This document shows positions 15,669 to 23,710 of a stretch of 64,000 bases of DNA, piece by piece; position 1 is the stretch's first letter; each line of letters opens with the position of its first letter. A program made the translations under genes and the position numbers. Under the pieces are notes generated by a model. That model worked only from the letters and a program-made list of their open reading frames with translations, did not search any database and had not been told where the DNA came from. Origin of the DNA: Chryseosolibacter sp036402075 (GTDB taxonomy: Bacteria; Bacteroidota; Bacteroidia; Cytophagales; Cyclobacteriaceae); contig DASWTP010000201.1 in NCBI GenBank assembly GCA_036402075.1, forward strand, positions 18,052-82,051, in the 5' to 3' direction.

Positions 15669-16427
15669 TTAAAAGTTTGTTTTTGCAGATTTAGCCGTTG
15701 CAAGCCCGCGAATTAGACGAATTCTTGCCGGATCGACCGTTCGCAACTTAAATTCCGATCCGGCATCCGACCCCATTCCCGCAATTTGCTGATTTCTGAA
15801 TTGCATGGCGCTTTCGCGATAAGTCGCGGCTGAAAAATGGATTTCTTTGGCTCCGGTTTTGGATACAATTTCCTCAACGGTATTCTCATTCACGCCCGAA
15901 CCGGGCATGATTGCGATACGGCCGTTTGCTTTTTTGATGAGATCACCAATCAACGAAACTCCTTTGACCGCCTGCGCCTGCTGACCGGCCGTAAGGATTC
16001 GATCGAAGCCGGCTTCAATGCAATCTTCCAGTGCTTCAAACGGATCGCGCGTCATATCAAAGGCGCGGTGGCAAGTCACTTTCAGCGGACGAGCCTTCCC
16101 GATCAGCTCCTTACAGCGCTTAACATCGATCCGCCCTTCCGGAGTAACAATGCCAAGCACAACACCATCAACACTCAATTTCTGGCATTGTGATATATCA
16201 CGTTTCATCGCGTGGAATTCGTAATTGGAGTAATGAAAGTCTCCGCCCCGTGGACGAATCATTACAAACACATCGATCGATAAATTTTGCCGAACAAGTT
16301 CGATTGTTCCATAAGAAGGAGTTGTTCCGCCTTCACCCGGATTTTCGCAAAGTTCGATACGGTCAGCGCCACCCTCCTGAGCTTTCAGCGCAGACTCAAT
16401 GTTGTAAACGACAATTTCAACGGTCAT
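15669..16427 (-). CDS. cutC: CutC family protein
   Basis: The 252-residue protein is a full-length CutC TIM barrel: VEIVVYNIESALKAQEGGADRIELC at the start, GGTTPSYG, MIRPRGGDFHYS and a C-terminal MPGSGVNENTV and IHFSA. CutC was named for copper tolerance in E. coli, but its biochemical role is disputed. The start codon follows the stop of the aspartylglucosaminidase gene directly, so the two are translated from one message. This pairing suggests a link to amino-sugar or glycopeptide metabolism rather than copper, which is inference. Confidence 0.92.
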   Translation of the reverse strand: MTVEIVVYNIESALKAQEGGADRIELCENPGEGGTTPSYGTIELVRQNLSIDVFVMIRPRGGDFHYSNYEFHAMKRDISQCQKLSVDGVVLGIVTPEGRIDVKRCKELIGKARPLKVTCHRAFDMTRDPFEALEDCIEAGFDRILTAGQQAQAVKGVSLIGDLIKKANGRIAIMPGSGVNENTVEEIVSKTGAKEIHFSAATYRESAMQFRNQQIAGMGSDAGSEFKLRTVDPARIRLIRGLATAKSAKTNF

Positions 16428-17381
16428 TCAAAAATTGCTTTTGGAATCAAACAGTTTGTTTCCAGTTTGATCGTGGACGGCAAACGTAAAACCTTTTTGC
16501 AGACAATAGGCACCGTAGTCGCCATTTTTATTGAGTGCCAGAAATCCCACCTGGATGTTTTTAGCTTTATCAGGATTCTTTTTCAAAATTCGCGACACCG
16601 CTTCTTTACATGCTTCTTCCGGAGAGCGGCCCTGCCGCATGAGTTCGACCACCAGGTGGCAGCCTACTATCCGGATCACTTCTTCACCAACTCCCGTTGA
16701 CGTTGCCGCACCAATTTCATTATCAACATACAAGCCAGCTCCAATGATTGGCGAATCACCTACCCTGCCGTGCATCTTGTAGGCCATGCCGCTTGTAGTG
16801 CACGCACCCGACAAATTTCCGTTGACGTCTAGGGCAATGATTCCGATGGTGTCGTGATTTTCAATATTCACGATGGGTTTGTACTCTGACTTCTTCGTCC
16901 ACTCCTTCCAGGCTTTTTCGGAGCCGGGTGTGAGCAACTTCATTTTTTTGAAACCATTGTCTAGCGCAAATTTCAATGCTCCATCGCCTACGAGCATGAC
17001 GTGCGGTGTCTTTTCCATTACCAATCGCGCCACAGAGATTGGGTGCATGATATGCTCGAGAAACGCCACTGATCCACAATTTCCGTTTTCATCCATGATG
17101 CAGGCATCAAGCGTTACGTGTCCATCGCGATCAGGCAATCCGCCATAACCAACACTTGTTTCGGTCGGATCTGCTTCAGGAACTCTCGCACCAGCCTCCA
17201 CGGCATCCAGTGCGCGTCCACCTTTCGACAGCACTTTCCAGGCTTCTACATTAGCTGCCATACCGAAATTCCAGGTTGAAAGGACGATTGGCTTTGAAGC
17301 AACTGGCGAAGCGATGCCCTTTGTGGCCGATAGCGCGGCTGCCGAAAGGGCCGAAAGTTTGAGGAAGTGTCTGCGGATCAT
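16428..17381 (-). CDS. N4-(beta-N-acetylglucosaminyl)-L-asparaginase
   Basis: This 317-residue Ntn-hydrolase splits the GlcNAc-Asn bond of glycoasparagines. It has an export signal beginning MIRRHFLKL, the early WNFG and GYGGLPDRDG motifs, and the self-cleavage site NHDTIG with nucleophile Thr178 exposed after processing; GRVGDSPIIGAGLYVDNEIGA forms the later active-site region. Proteins of this family are periplasmic in other Bacteroidota. The GH20-like enzyme at 12953 could feed it, since both act on N-glycan ends. It forms an operon with cutC. Confidence 0.93.
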   Translation of the reverse strand: MIRRHFLKLSALSAAALSATKGIASPVASKPIVLSTWNFGMAANVEAWKVLSKGGRALDAVEAGARVPEADPTETSVGYGGLPDRDGHVTLDACIMDENGNCGSVAFLEHIMHPISVARLVMEKTPHVMLVGDGALKFALDNGFKKMKLLTPGSEKAWKEWTKKSEYKPIVNIENHDTIGIIALDVNGNLSGACTTSGMAYKMHGRVGDSPIIGAGLYVDNEIGAATSTGVGEEVIRIVGCHLVVELMRQGRSPEEACKEAVSRILKKNPDKAKNIQVGFLALNKNGDYGAYCLQKGFTFAVHDQTGNKLFDSKSNF

Positions 17382-17389
17382 GGGACAGA

Positions 17390-17533
17390 TTTAGATTTGA
17401 GATTCGAAATTTTAGATTTTACACCAACCGACACAAGTTACGGTTCCCGATCCAAATACTAAAGTATTATTGTAAGACATGGAATTGAATCCATGGCAAC
17501 AATCTAAAATCTTAATTCTACATCTTAAATTAA
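17390..17533. repeat. Low-complexity inverted repeat, ATCTAAAATCTTA family
   Basis: The left arm (17392-17425) is made of variants of AGATTTGAGATT; the right arm (17503-17533) of the complements (ATCTAAAATCTTAATTCTA). Related copies lie at 21283, 21796 and 59973. Confidence 0.65.
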
Positions 17534-18033
17534 TCTATCACCCTCCTTGCCCCACGAAAGCGCTTCTGGTAATATTCAGCGTAGATGTTGGTCTCAACTA
17601 CGCCTAGAGAGGATGACGCATGAATAAATTTCACGTTGTCTTTCCCTTTCACCTCGGTGACAAGGCCAACATGGGTAATCTGGCGTTTCTTTTTTCCCGT
17701 GGCAAAGAAAACAAGATCGCCTGGTTCGAGGTCGTTCATGTCCACCTCCTTGCCCATCTTGCTTTGATCAGAAGAGCTTCTCGGAAGTTCAATATTGATT
17801 GCTTTGAAGGAATTCATCAGCAGACCGGAACAGTCCATTCCGTTTCGTGTTGTTCCGCCATATTTATAAGGCGTGCCGGTATAGCTACGCGCAACCGATA
17901 CTACTTTTTCGACATTTGCTTCCTTCACGGACATCTTTTTGCTTGACCCACACGATACAAGCAAGACGAGGATTGACAGAATTATCGGTAAAAGAAGCTT
18001 CGGCAAGATATACAGCTTAAAAAATAGCTTCAT
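17530..18033 (-). CDS. NlpC/P60 peptidoglycan hydrolase, lipoprotein
   Basis: The 167-residue protein starts at ATG 18033 with a lipoprotein signal whose lipobox LLVSC puts the lipidated Cys at 28. An NlpC/P60 domain follows: YKYGGTTRNGMDCSGL with catalytic Cys68, DLEPGDLVFF, and THVGLV with the His, then a third polar residue near FIHASS. These enzymes cut gamma-D-Glu-meso-DAP bonds in peptidoglycan. The longer open frame to 18252 adds 73 residues with no homology and masks the signal, so it is not used. Confidence 0.92.
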   Translation of the reverse strand: MKLFFKLYILPKLLLPIILSILVLLVSCGSSKKMSVKEANVEKVVSVARSYTGTPYKYGGTTRNGMDCSGLLMNSFKAINIELPRSSSDQSKMGKEVDMNDLEPGDLVFFATGKKKRQITHVGLVTEVKGKDNVKFIHASSSLGVVETNIYAEYYQKRFRGARRVID

Positions 18034-18240
18034 ACAACAGCTTAAAAAGTATTCAAATATATTGAAATCATTTGAGGGTTGGAAGTCCCTTTTCTGTAGT
18101 ACGCAAATTGTGCTTCGCTTCTTCATTCCATCATCGCACGTCCTATATCTAACGCAAAAATAAAGGTATCGATGTGAAATTGCCGCTACACCTGAAGGAT
18201 GAAAAGACCGTTTATCGATTGAGAACTTTGCCAAAATGCA

Positions 18241-18340
18241 AATGTCGAACATTCAATGTCGAATGTCCAATGCCGAAGTGAGGACTGAACTAAACTTCGA
18301 TATTTGACATTGAATGTTGAATGTTGGACATTAGTATGAA
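18241..18340. repeat. Low-complexity inverted repeat, CATTGAATGTTGAATG family
   Basis: The left arm (18241-18285) holds GTCGAACATTCAATGTCGAATG-type words, and the right arm (18297-18335) their complements. It lies between divergent genes. A sister copy is at 19203-19300. Confidence 0.65.
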
Positions 18341-18425
18341 CAGACTAGTGCATCAATTCAACTCTTAAGCGCTTTGCAGCTCGATTCGGGATTTTGTATT
18401 TTCAACATCACAAATCTAAACACCA

Positions 18426-19202
18426 ATGATAAAAAAATTTATTGCGCCTCTTGCAGCAAGTCTGCTAGTATTCGCTTCGTGTCAGTCAACAAAAACCGAA
18501 GACACGCCCACCCAGGATACCACCAACGTTGCGTCCGCTGAGCCGGCTGAGACTGGACTGAATCAGTTGACGGAAGCTCAAAAAGCAGAAGGCTGGAAAG
18601 TTTTGTTCGATGGGCAGAGCACCAGTGGATTCAGATTTTATAAAAATAAGGAGAATAACAGTTGGGAAGTGGTTGACGGCACGCTGCACGCCAAGCCAAA
18701 CGGTGCAGGTGCTGATAAACGTGCAGACCTCGTGACGGTTGACCAATACGAAAATTTTGAACTCATGTTCGACTGGAGGGTACCTGCGGCAGGGAACAGT
18801 GGTGTGATGTTTCGCGTGACTGAAGAAAATGATGCGCCATATTTATCCGGGCCAGAGTACCAGGTTATTGATGACAAAGGCTGGCCTGGCGATCCACTGA
18901 AACAAACCCAGCTTTCGGGATCAAACTACGATATGCACGCTGCCCCCGCAGACAAACCGCTGAACCCTCAAGGAGAGTGGAACTCATCAAAAATTGTGGT
19001 GAATGGAAATCATGTCGAACATTGGTTGAATGGCGCAAAGATGCTCGAGTACGAACTGAACTCAGACGAGTGGAAAAAGCTGAAAGCAGGTAGTAAGTGG
19101 AAAGACGCGAAGGGATATGGAGCATCACCTAAAGGCTTGATTGCGTTTCAGGACCATGGACAGGAAATCTGGTTTAGAAATATCTACATCAAAACTTTAT
19201 AG
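18426..19202 (+). CDS. DUF1080 lipoprotein
   Basis: The 258-residue lipoprotein has lipobox VFASC with Cys19, a Thr-rich linker (20-50) and a DUF1080 beta-sandwich (about 55-258): GWKVLFDGQSTSGFR, WEVVDGTLHA, FELMFDWRVPAAGNSGVMFR, GPEYQVIDD and a final IWFRNIYIK. DUF1080 domains resemble concanavalin-like lectin/glucanase folds, and some members act on 3-keto-glycosides. A surface or periplasmic role on sugars is likely. It is flanked on both sides by inverted repeats of the same family. Confidence 0.9.
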   Translation: MIKKFIAPLAASLLVFASCQSTKTEDTPTQDTTNVASAEPAETGLNQLTEAQKAEGWKVLFDGQSTSGFRFYKNKENNSWEVVDGTLHAKPNGAGADKRADLVTVDQYENFELMFDWRVPAAGNSGVMFRVTEENDAPYLSGPEYQVIDDKGWPGDPLKQTQLSGSNYDMHAAPADKPLNPQGEWNSSKIVVNGNHVEHWLNGAKMLEYELNSDEWKKLKAGSKWKDAKGYGASPKGLIAFQDHGQEIWFRNIYIKTL

Positions 19203-19300
19203 CATTCAAATAAAACACCGAACACTCAGCATTCGATGCCGAATCTCCAGGTAACCCAACTTCGACATTCGACATTGAACGTTGAGTGTTGGACATTTTT
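19203..19300. repeat. Low-complexity inverted repeat, CATTCGACATTGAACG family
   Basis: The left arm (19203-19253) carries CACCGAACACTCAGCATTCG-type words and the right arm (19259-19299) complements such as CATTGAACGTTGAGTG. It is related to the copy at 18241-18340. Confidence 0.65.
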
Positions 19301-19386
19301 CGGTGGCGGAAATTTGCTCTGATGCCCTGCAATTCTGATTTCTTCCATCAAACCACTAACTTGCGCGCTTAACTTCCACGAAGCGA

Positions 19387-21282
19387 ATGTGCGGCATTAC
19401 GGGGATCATGTCTTTTAACCTTGTTGGCAAGTTCAACAAGATCCATATTTCTGCTGCTACCCGCGCCATAGAGAAACGCGGCCCGGATTTCCAGGATGTT
19501 TATGCAGATGAGTGGGTGGGTCTCGGCCACCGCAGGCTTTCTATCATCGATACATCTTCCGTTGCGCATCAGCCGATGTGGGACGAATCGAAACGCTATT
19601 GTATTGTCTTCAATGGCGAGATTTTCAATTTCCAGGAAATTCGGCAGCAGCTCGAAGCAAAAGGTGTGACGTTCTTTTCACATTCCGATACGGAAGTTCT
19701 CCTTAAATTATATATCCTTGAAAAAGCCGCATGCCTTTCCAAGCTGAATGGCTTTTTCGCCTTCTGCATCTACGATAAAGTAGAACAAACTTTCTTCGTA
19801 GCGCGCGACCGCTACGGGATCAAACCTTTGCTCTTCCAGTTCGATGACAATAAGTTCATTTTCGCTTCCGAGATGAAAGCGATCCTCAACTACGGCATTG
19901 AAAAAGAAATTGATTTCGCTTCGTTAAACACATACCTCCAACTCAACTACATTCCTGCACCGTCAACGATTTTCAAGAATGTAAAAAAGCTCCTGCCGGG
20001 ACATTATATACAGGTTCGCTCTGGAAGCATGGAAATCAAGAAATGGTATGAGATCCCCTACGCTTCCAGCGGCCAAGCCGCCAAAATTAATTATGACGAT
20101 GCAAAAGAAAAGTTGAAATCCCTCCTGGAAGAATCAGTGAAGCGCAGGTTAGTGGCGGACGTTCCGCTGGGTGCGTTTCTCAGCGGTGGAATCGATTCAT
20201 CAGTAGTAACCGCGCTGGCAAGCAAACACAAACCGGATCTTCATACATTTTCAATTGGTTTCAAAGACGAAAAGTTTTTTGATGAAACCGAATATGCGAA
20301 ACTCGTAGCGAAGCATTTCAACACCAGGCATACTGTATTCTCGCTGACAAACGATGACCTCTACGCGCACGTCACAGATATTTTGAACTATATCGATGAG
20401 CCATTCGCAGATTCATCAGCGATCAATGTTTTTATTCTCAGCAAAGAGACCCGTAAATACGCAACGGTTGCGTTGTCGGGAGATGGAGCAGACGAATTGC
20501 TCGCGGGATACAATAAGCACGCGGCATTTTACCGAACGCTTCATCCGGGCCTAAAAGAAAATGCCGCAACTGCGCTGTTGCCATTGTTGAAACTATTGCC
20601 ACAGTCACGGAACGGAGCCATCAGTAACAAGATCAGGCAGCTGGTGCGATTTGGAGAAGGAACAAAACTGTCACCACCAGAACGGTATTGGAGATGGGCA
20701 TCTTTCGCAAGCGAAGAAGAGGCCTCTCAACTTCTGAACGAATCGGTTGGCCGGAATTTTCTGAATGACTACTTCACCAGAAAGAGCCAGTTACTGAAAG
20801 ACATCCCGGTTAACTATTGTATGAACGACATCCTGCTTGCAGATGTCAATGTAGTCTTACCGAACGACATGCTGACGAAAGTAGATCTGATGAGCATGGC
20901 GCAGGGGCTTGAAGTACGCGTACCTTTCCTGGACGTCAACGTGGTAAATTTCATATTCTCCCTCCCTGCCGACTTCAAGATCAATTCCTCGTTGCGGAAG
21001 CGGATCTTGCAGGATGCGTTTCGCGATGTCCTACCCCAAGAACTCTTCAACCGACCGAAAAAAGGTTTTGAAGTTCCCCTGCTGAAATGGTTCCGGAAAG
21101 AAATGAAATCACTCATCACCGATGACCTCCTTTCAAAGAAATTCATAGAAGAACAAAATATTTTCAATTACGTTGAAATCGAAAAGTTGAAAAAGCAATT
21201 GTTTTCAAACAACCCGGGGGATGTGCATGCCAGGATTTGGGGATTGATTGTGTTTCAGTGGTGGTGGAGAAAGACAGTTTAA
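19387..21282 (+). CDS. asnB: Asparagine synthase (glutamine-hydrolysing)
   Basis: The 631-residue protein is a full AsnB-type enzyme. The N-terminal Ntn glutaminase domain has nucleophile Cys2 (MCGITGIM), RGPDFQD, and FNGEIFNF; the C-terminal synthetase domain has the pyrophosphate loop FLSGGIDSS and GDGADELLAGY, where ATP activates aspartate. Many paralogues with this architecture sit in polysaccharide or lipid-A-like loci and amidate other substrates, so asparagine as the product is likely but not certain. The gene stands alone between inverted repeats. Confidence 0.9.
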   Translation: MCGITGIMSFNLVGKFNKIHISAATRAIEKRGPDFQDVYADEWVGLGHRRLSIIDTSSVAHQPMWDESKRYCIVFNGEIFNFQEIRQQLEAKGVTFFSHSDTEVLLKLYILEKAACLSKLNGFFAFCIYDKVEQTFFVARDRYGIKPLLFQFDDNKFIFASEMKAILNYGIEKEIDFASLNTYLQLNYIPAPSTIFKNVKKLLPGHYIQVRSGSMEIKKWYEIPYASSGQAAKINYDDAKEKLKSLLEESVKRRLVADVPLGAFLSGGIDSSVVTALASKHKPDLHTFSIGFKDEKFFDETEYAKLVAKHFNTRHTVFSLTNDDLYAHVTDILNYIDEPFADSSAINVFILSKETRKYATVALSGDGADELLAGYNKHAAFYRTLHPGLKENAATALLPLLKLLPQSRNGAISNKIRQLVRFGEGTKLSPPERYWRWASFASEEEASQLLNESVGRNFLNDYFTRKSQLLKDIPVNYCMNDILLADVNVVLPNDMLTKVDLMSMAQGLEVRVPFLDVNVVNFIFSLPADFKINSSLRKRILQDAFRDVLPQELFNRPKKGFEVPLLKWFRKEMKSLITDDLLSKKFIEEQNIFNYVEIEKLKKQLFSNNPGDVHARIWGLIVFQWWWRKTV

Positions 21283-21430
21283 AATTTAAGATTTCAGATT
21301 TGAGATTTTAGATTTAGGATTGTCCTGATGATGAAGGACCTCAGGTAAAAACTCTTTCATTCGGTGAGGAAAAGTCAATTTAACGCTGTTCCAAAAAATC
21401 TAAAATCTTAGTTCTAAAATCTAAAATCAT
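21283..21430. repeat. Low-complexity inverted repeat, ATCTAAAATCTTA family
   Basis: The left arm begins right after the asnB stop (AATTTAAGATTTCAGATTTGAG), and the right arm (21398-21430) of complements runs to within 3 nt of the next start codon. The arms could pair into a long hairpin in an asnB-downstream transcript. Confidence 0.7.
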
Positions 21431-21432
21431 TT

Positions 21433-21795
21433 ATGAAGTCTCTGTTAAAATCCGAAGAACTCTTTCAACTCATCCTCGCTGTTTATCTCAACACTTTTCT
21501 GCCTTTCAACTGGTGGTGGTATTGGGTCTGGTTTCTATCGCCAGACATTGGTTTTATCGGGTATGCAATCAATACAAAAGTAGGCGCGTTCACGTATAAC
21601 CTGCTACACCATAAGGGATTGGGCATTGCGTTTTATTGCCTGGGAATTTATCTCACCAATCCCGAACTTCAGTTTGCAGGTTTGGTGTTATTTGGTCACA
21701 GTGCGTTTGATAGAATGCTTGGCTATGGTTTGAAATACAGCGATGACTTTAAACATACACACCTGGGCTGGATTGGCAAACCTCAAACGATTTGA
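21433..21795 (+). CDS. DUF4260 membrane protein
   Basis: The 120-residue protein has about four hydrophobic segments and fits DUF4260: NWWWYWVWFLSPDIGFIGY, GAFTYNLLHHKGLGI, then GHSAFDRMLGYGLKY and HTHLGWIG. The conserved His residues (LLHHKG, GHSAFDR, HTHLG) are suggestive of metal or haem ligands, but no function is known for the family. Inverted repeats flank the gene on both sides. Confidence 0.85.
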   Translation: MKSLLKSEELFQLILAVYLNTFLPFNWWWYWVWFLSPDIGFIGYAINTKVGAFTYNLLHHKGLGIAFYCLGIYLTNPELQFAGLVLFGHSAFDRMLGYGLKYSDDFKHTHLGWIGKPQTI

Positions 21796-21904
21796 AATTT
21801 TAAATTTGATATTTGAAATTTAGAGTTGCGGTATAGATTTCACGTTTTCAGACGGATCGGCTTGCATTCAAAATTTCAAATTTAAAATGTCAAAATGTAA
21901 AATT
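21796..21904. repeat. Low-complexity inverted repeat, AAATTTGAAATTT family
   Basis: The left arm starts right after the DUF4260 stop (TTTTAAATTTGATATTTG), and the right arm (21868-21900) has complementary words (CAAAATTTCAAATTT). It ends 9 nt before the next start. Confidence 0.65.
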
Positions 21905-21912
21905 GACCAGTA

Positions 21913-22482
21913 ATGGAAAACAAGATCTACCTTAAAAATATGGTTTGCGACCGATGCAAGTTGGTGGTGAAAGATCGTCTCGAGAAAAATGGAATCGGTT
22001 ATAAGAATATAGAGTTAGGAGAAATCGAATTATCGGGCCAACCAACGGAGGAACAGTTGAGGAAATTTTCGGCCGATGTAAATGAACTGGGCTTCGAGAT
22101 TATTGAAGATAAAACTGCCCGCCTTGTGTCCGCTGTAAAGACAGCTGTCCTCGAATTCGTGCGTGATCCGTCACCTTCGGCCCGGAAGCTAAAGTTTTCA
22201 ACATACTTGTCTGACAAGCTTAATAAAGACTACAACTACATCAGCAATCTCTTTTCAGCGCTGGAAGGAACGACCATTGAACAGTACCTGATTCATCAAA
22301 AAATAGAGCGCGTCAAGGAACTGCTCGTGTACGATGAACTTAATCTCAGTGAAGTAGCACACCAGCTTGGATACAGTAGTGTTCAACATCTTTCAAATCA
22401 ATTCAAAAAAGTTACGGGGCTCACGCCAAGTCATTTCAAACAGCTAGGCGATAAAAAGCGGACTGCGCTGGATAAGATCTGA
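21913..22482 (+). CDS. HMA-like sensor fused to AraC DNA-binding domain
   Basis: The 189-residue protein joins an N-terminal ferredoxin-like domain resembling heavy-metal-associated (HMA) domains (residues 1-70, with MVCDRCKLVV giving a CxxC) to a C-terminal AraC-type DNA-binding domain (about 95-185). The latter shows LSEVAHQLGYSSVQHLSNQFKK and GLTPSHFKQ, the second HTH and its anchor. The CxxC could bind Cu(I) or a similar soft metal. Such fusions occur in Bacteroidota. No metal transporter is adjacent, so the target is unknown. Confidence 0.85.
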   Translation: MENKIYLKNMVCDRCKLVVKDRLEKNGIGYKNIELGEIELSGQPTEEQLRKFSADVNELGFEIIEDKTARLVSAVKTAVLEFVRDPSPSARKLKFSTYLSDKLNKDYNYISNLFSALEGTTIEQYLIHQKIERVKELLVYDELNLSEVAHQLGYSSVQHLSNQFKKVTGLTPSHFKQLGDKKRTALDKI

Positions 22483-22496
22483 CACGAGCGTTGCAC

Positions 22497-23360
22497 TCAT
22501 TCAACAATGGGGATGAGACCGCGCAATCCCATATCCATAACGGCTTCGCCCGCCAACGGCTCAAATTTATTATCGGATGTCACTTCTATCCATTCAAAAC
22601 TGTTATTGATTGATAAAGACAGGACAACACGGATGTCTGCTGACTGGCCAGCCGTAATCACCAATGGTTCCGAGAACTTTCCTGTAACTACACACGATCC
22701 AACAGGAACGGGCGATGTTGACGCAATCGGATTTGGGACGGTTGTGGCCCCTTCCGGTGCCTGGCCTTGGAAAACTCCTGCTGCGGATTCGAATGCCCAG
22801 AATCCTTGCTTCTTGTTTCCATTGATCGATAGCTCGGTATCTTTAATTTTAAATGTTGAGATATACGTGTTATAGCCAACGAAAGAAGCAATGCGTCCGC
22901 TTGTATTTATTCCTGTAGCCAATACATCGATATCATAATTTTGGTACGCGAGCGAGACACGAATGTATTCATACGTTCCAGGTGCAATCGAAGAAAGAGG
23001 TAAAGAGATGAATTCCTGACCTTCGGACACAATGATAGATTTTCCAAAGTCGATTGCTTTCGCACCACCCGCAGTGGTTTCCGAATTGAAGTATACAATC
23101 TCACCAGCACCTAAAGGCGTCAGCGCACTTGGGCTTAATTCTATGTAGTGCGCACTTATTGAATTGAACCGGGGAGACTGAGCAGCATGGCCTGCAGGAA
23201 TTGCCGAGGGTTGCCCGAAATTGTTGAGGCGTGCCTGCTCTTTATCAAATTTGAAAGAAAAGCGGATTTGACTTTCAGACGCAGTGTTTTCCTTGTCACA
23301 TCCGCCTACCGCCAGGGCAAAAAGCACAACCATGCCTCTAATGAGAATACTTAGTTTCAT
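22497..23360 (-). CDS. Hypothetical lipoprotein
   Basis: The 287-residue protein has a lipoprotein signal with lipobox AVGGC (Cys21) followed by DKEN. The mature part looks all-beta and is reminiscent of the DUF4382-type Bacteroidota lipoproteins (AHYIELSPSAL, GTYEYIRVSLAYQNYDI), but I cannot assign it firmly. It is convergent with the HMA-AraC gene, 14 nt apart. A surface or periplasmic location is likely. Confidence 0.75.
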   Translation of the reverse strand: MKLSILIRGMVVLFALAVGGCDKENTASESQIRFSFKFDKEQARLNNFGQPSAIPAGHAAQSPRFNSISAHYIELSPSALTPLGAGEIVYFNSETTAGGAKAIDFGKSIIVSEGQEFISLPLSSIAPGTYEYIRVSLAYQNYDIDVLATGINTSGRIASFVGYNTYISTFKIKDTELSINGNKKQGFWAFESAAGVFQGQAPEGATTVPNPIASTSPVPVGSCVVTGKFSEPLVITAGQSADIRVVLSLSINNSFEWIEVTSDNKFEPLAGEAVMDMGLRGLIPIVE

Positions 23361-23710
23361 GCGTAATTATATCGATCGCCAATCTAACGTGTAAATAATG
23401 AATTTAATGTTCTTCAAAGTCCCTTCGCTCTCATCGCGAAATCCTGATACCGAATAAAATTTGGAAAATCCGCACCCGTAAGGAATATTCACCAAATAGA
23501 ATCCATTATTTCCAATGCGAATTTTGGATAAGGTCATTTTTTTGAAAATTTCACAATTTCTTCTCGTTTTCGGTTAAAAATTGACGCTTACTGCAACGTT
23601 TGCGTTAATTTTTTGTGAAATGTGGTTCATTTTTAACCCTATTGTGTCGAAAATAGTACCCGAAACAGACACACATAGGTCAAATTTTAACCACTTAACC
23701 CTAAACAACT
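23361..23710. promoter_or_regulatory. amt leader with repeated short motifs
   Basis: This 350-nt gap between divergent genes has no credible ORF. It carries three copies of TTTTAACC: inverted at 23572-23579 and direct at 23631-23638 and 23685-23692. It also has an inverted TTCACAA (23550-23556) / TTGTGAA (23613-23619). These could be regulator sites for the ammonium transporter gene. No sigma-54 consensus (TGGC..TTGC) is seen. Confidence 0.4.

Noticed and set aside
18034..18252. N-terminal extension of the NlpC/P60 protein
   Set aside because: Adds 73 residues without homology and hides the lipoprotein signal that begins at 18033.
23361..23710. Sigma-54 promoter before amt
   Set aside because: No TGGC-N8-TGC spacing is present in either orientation.
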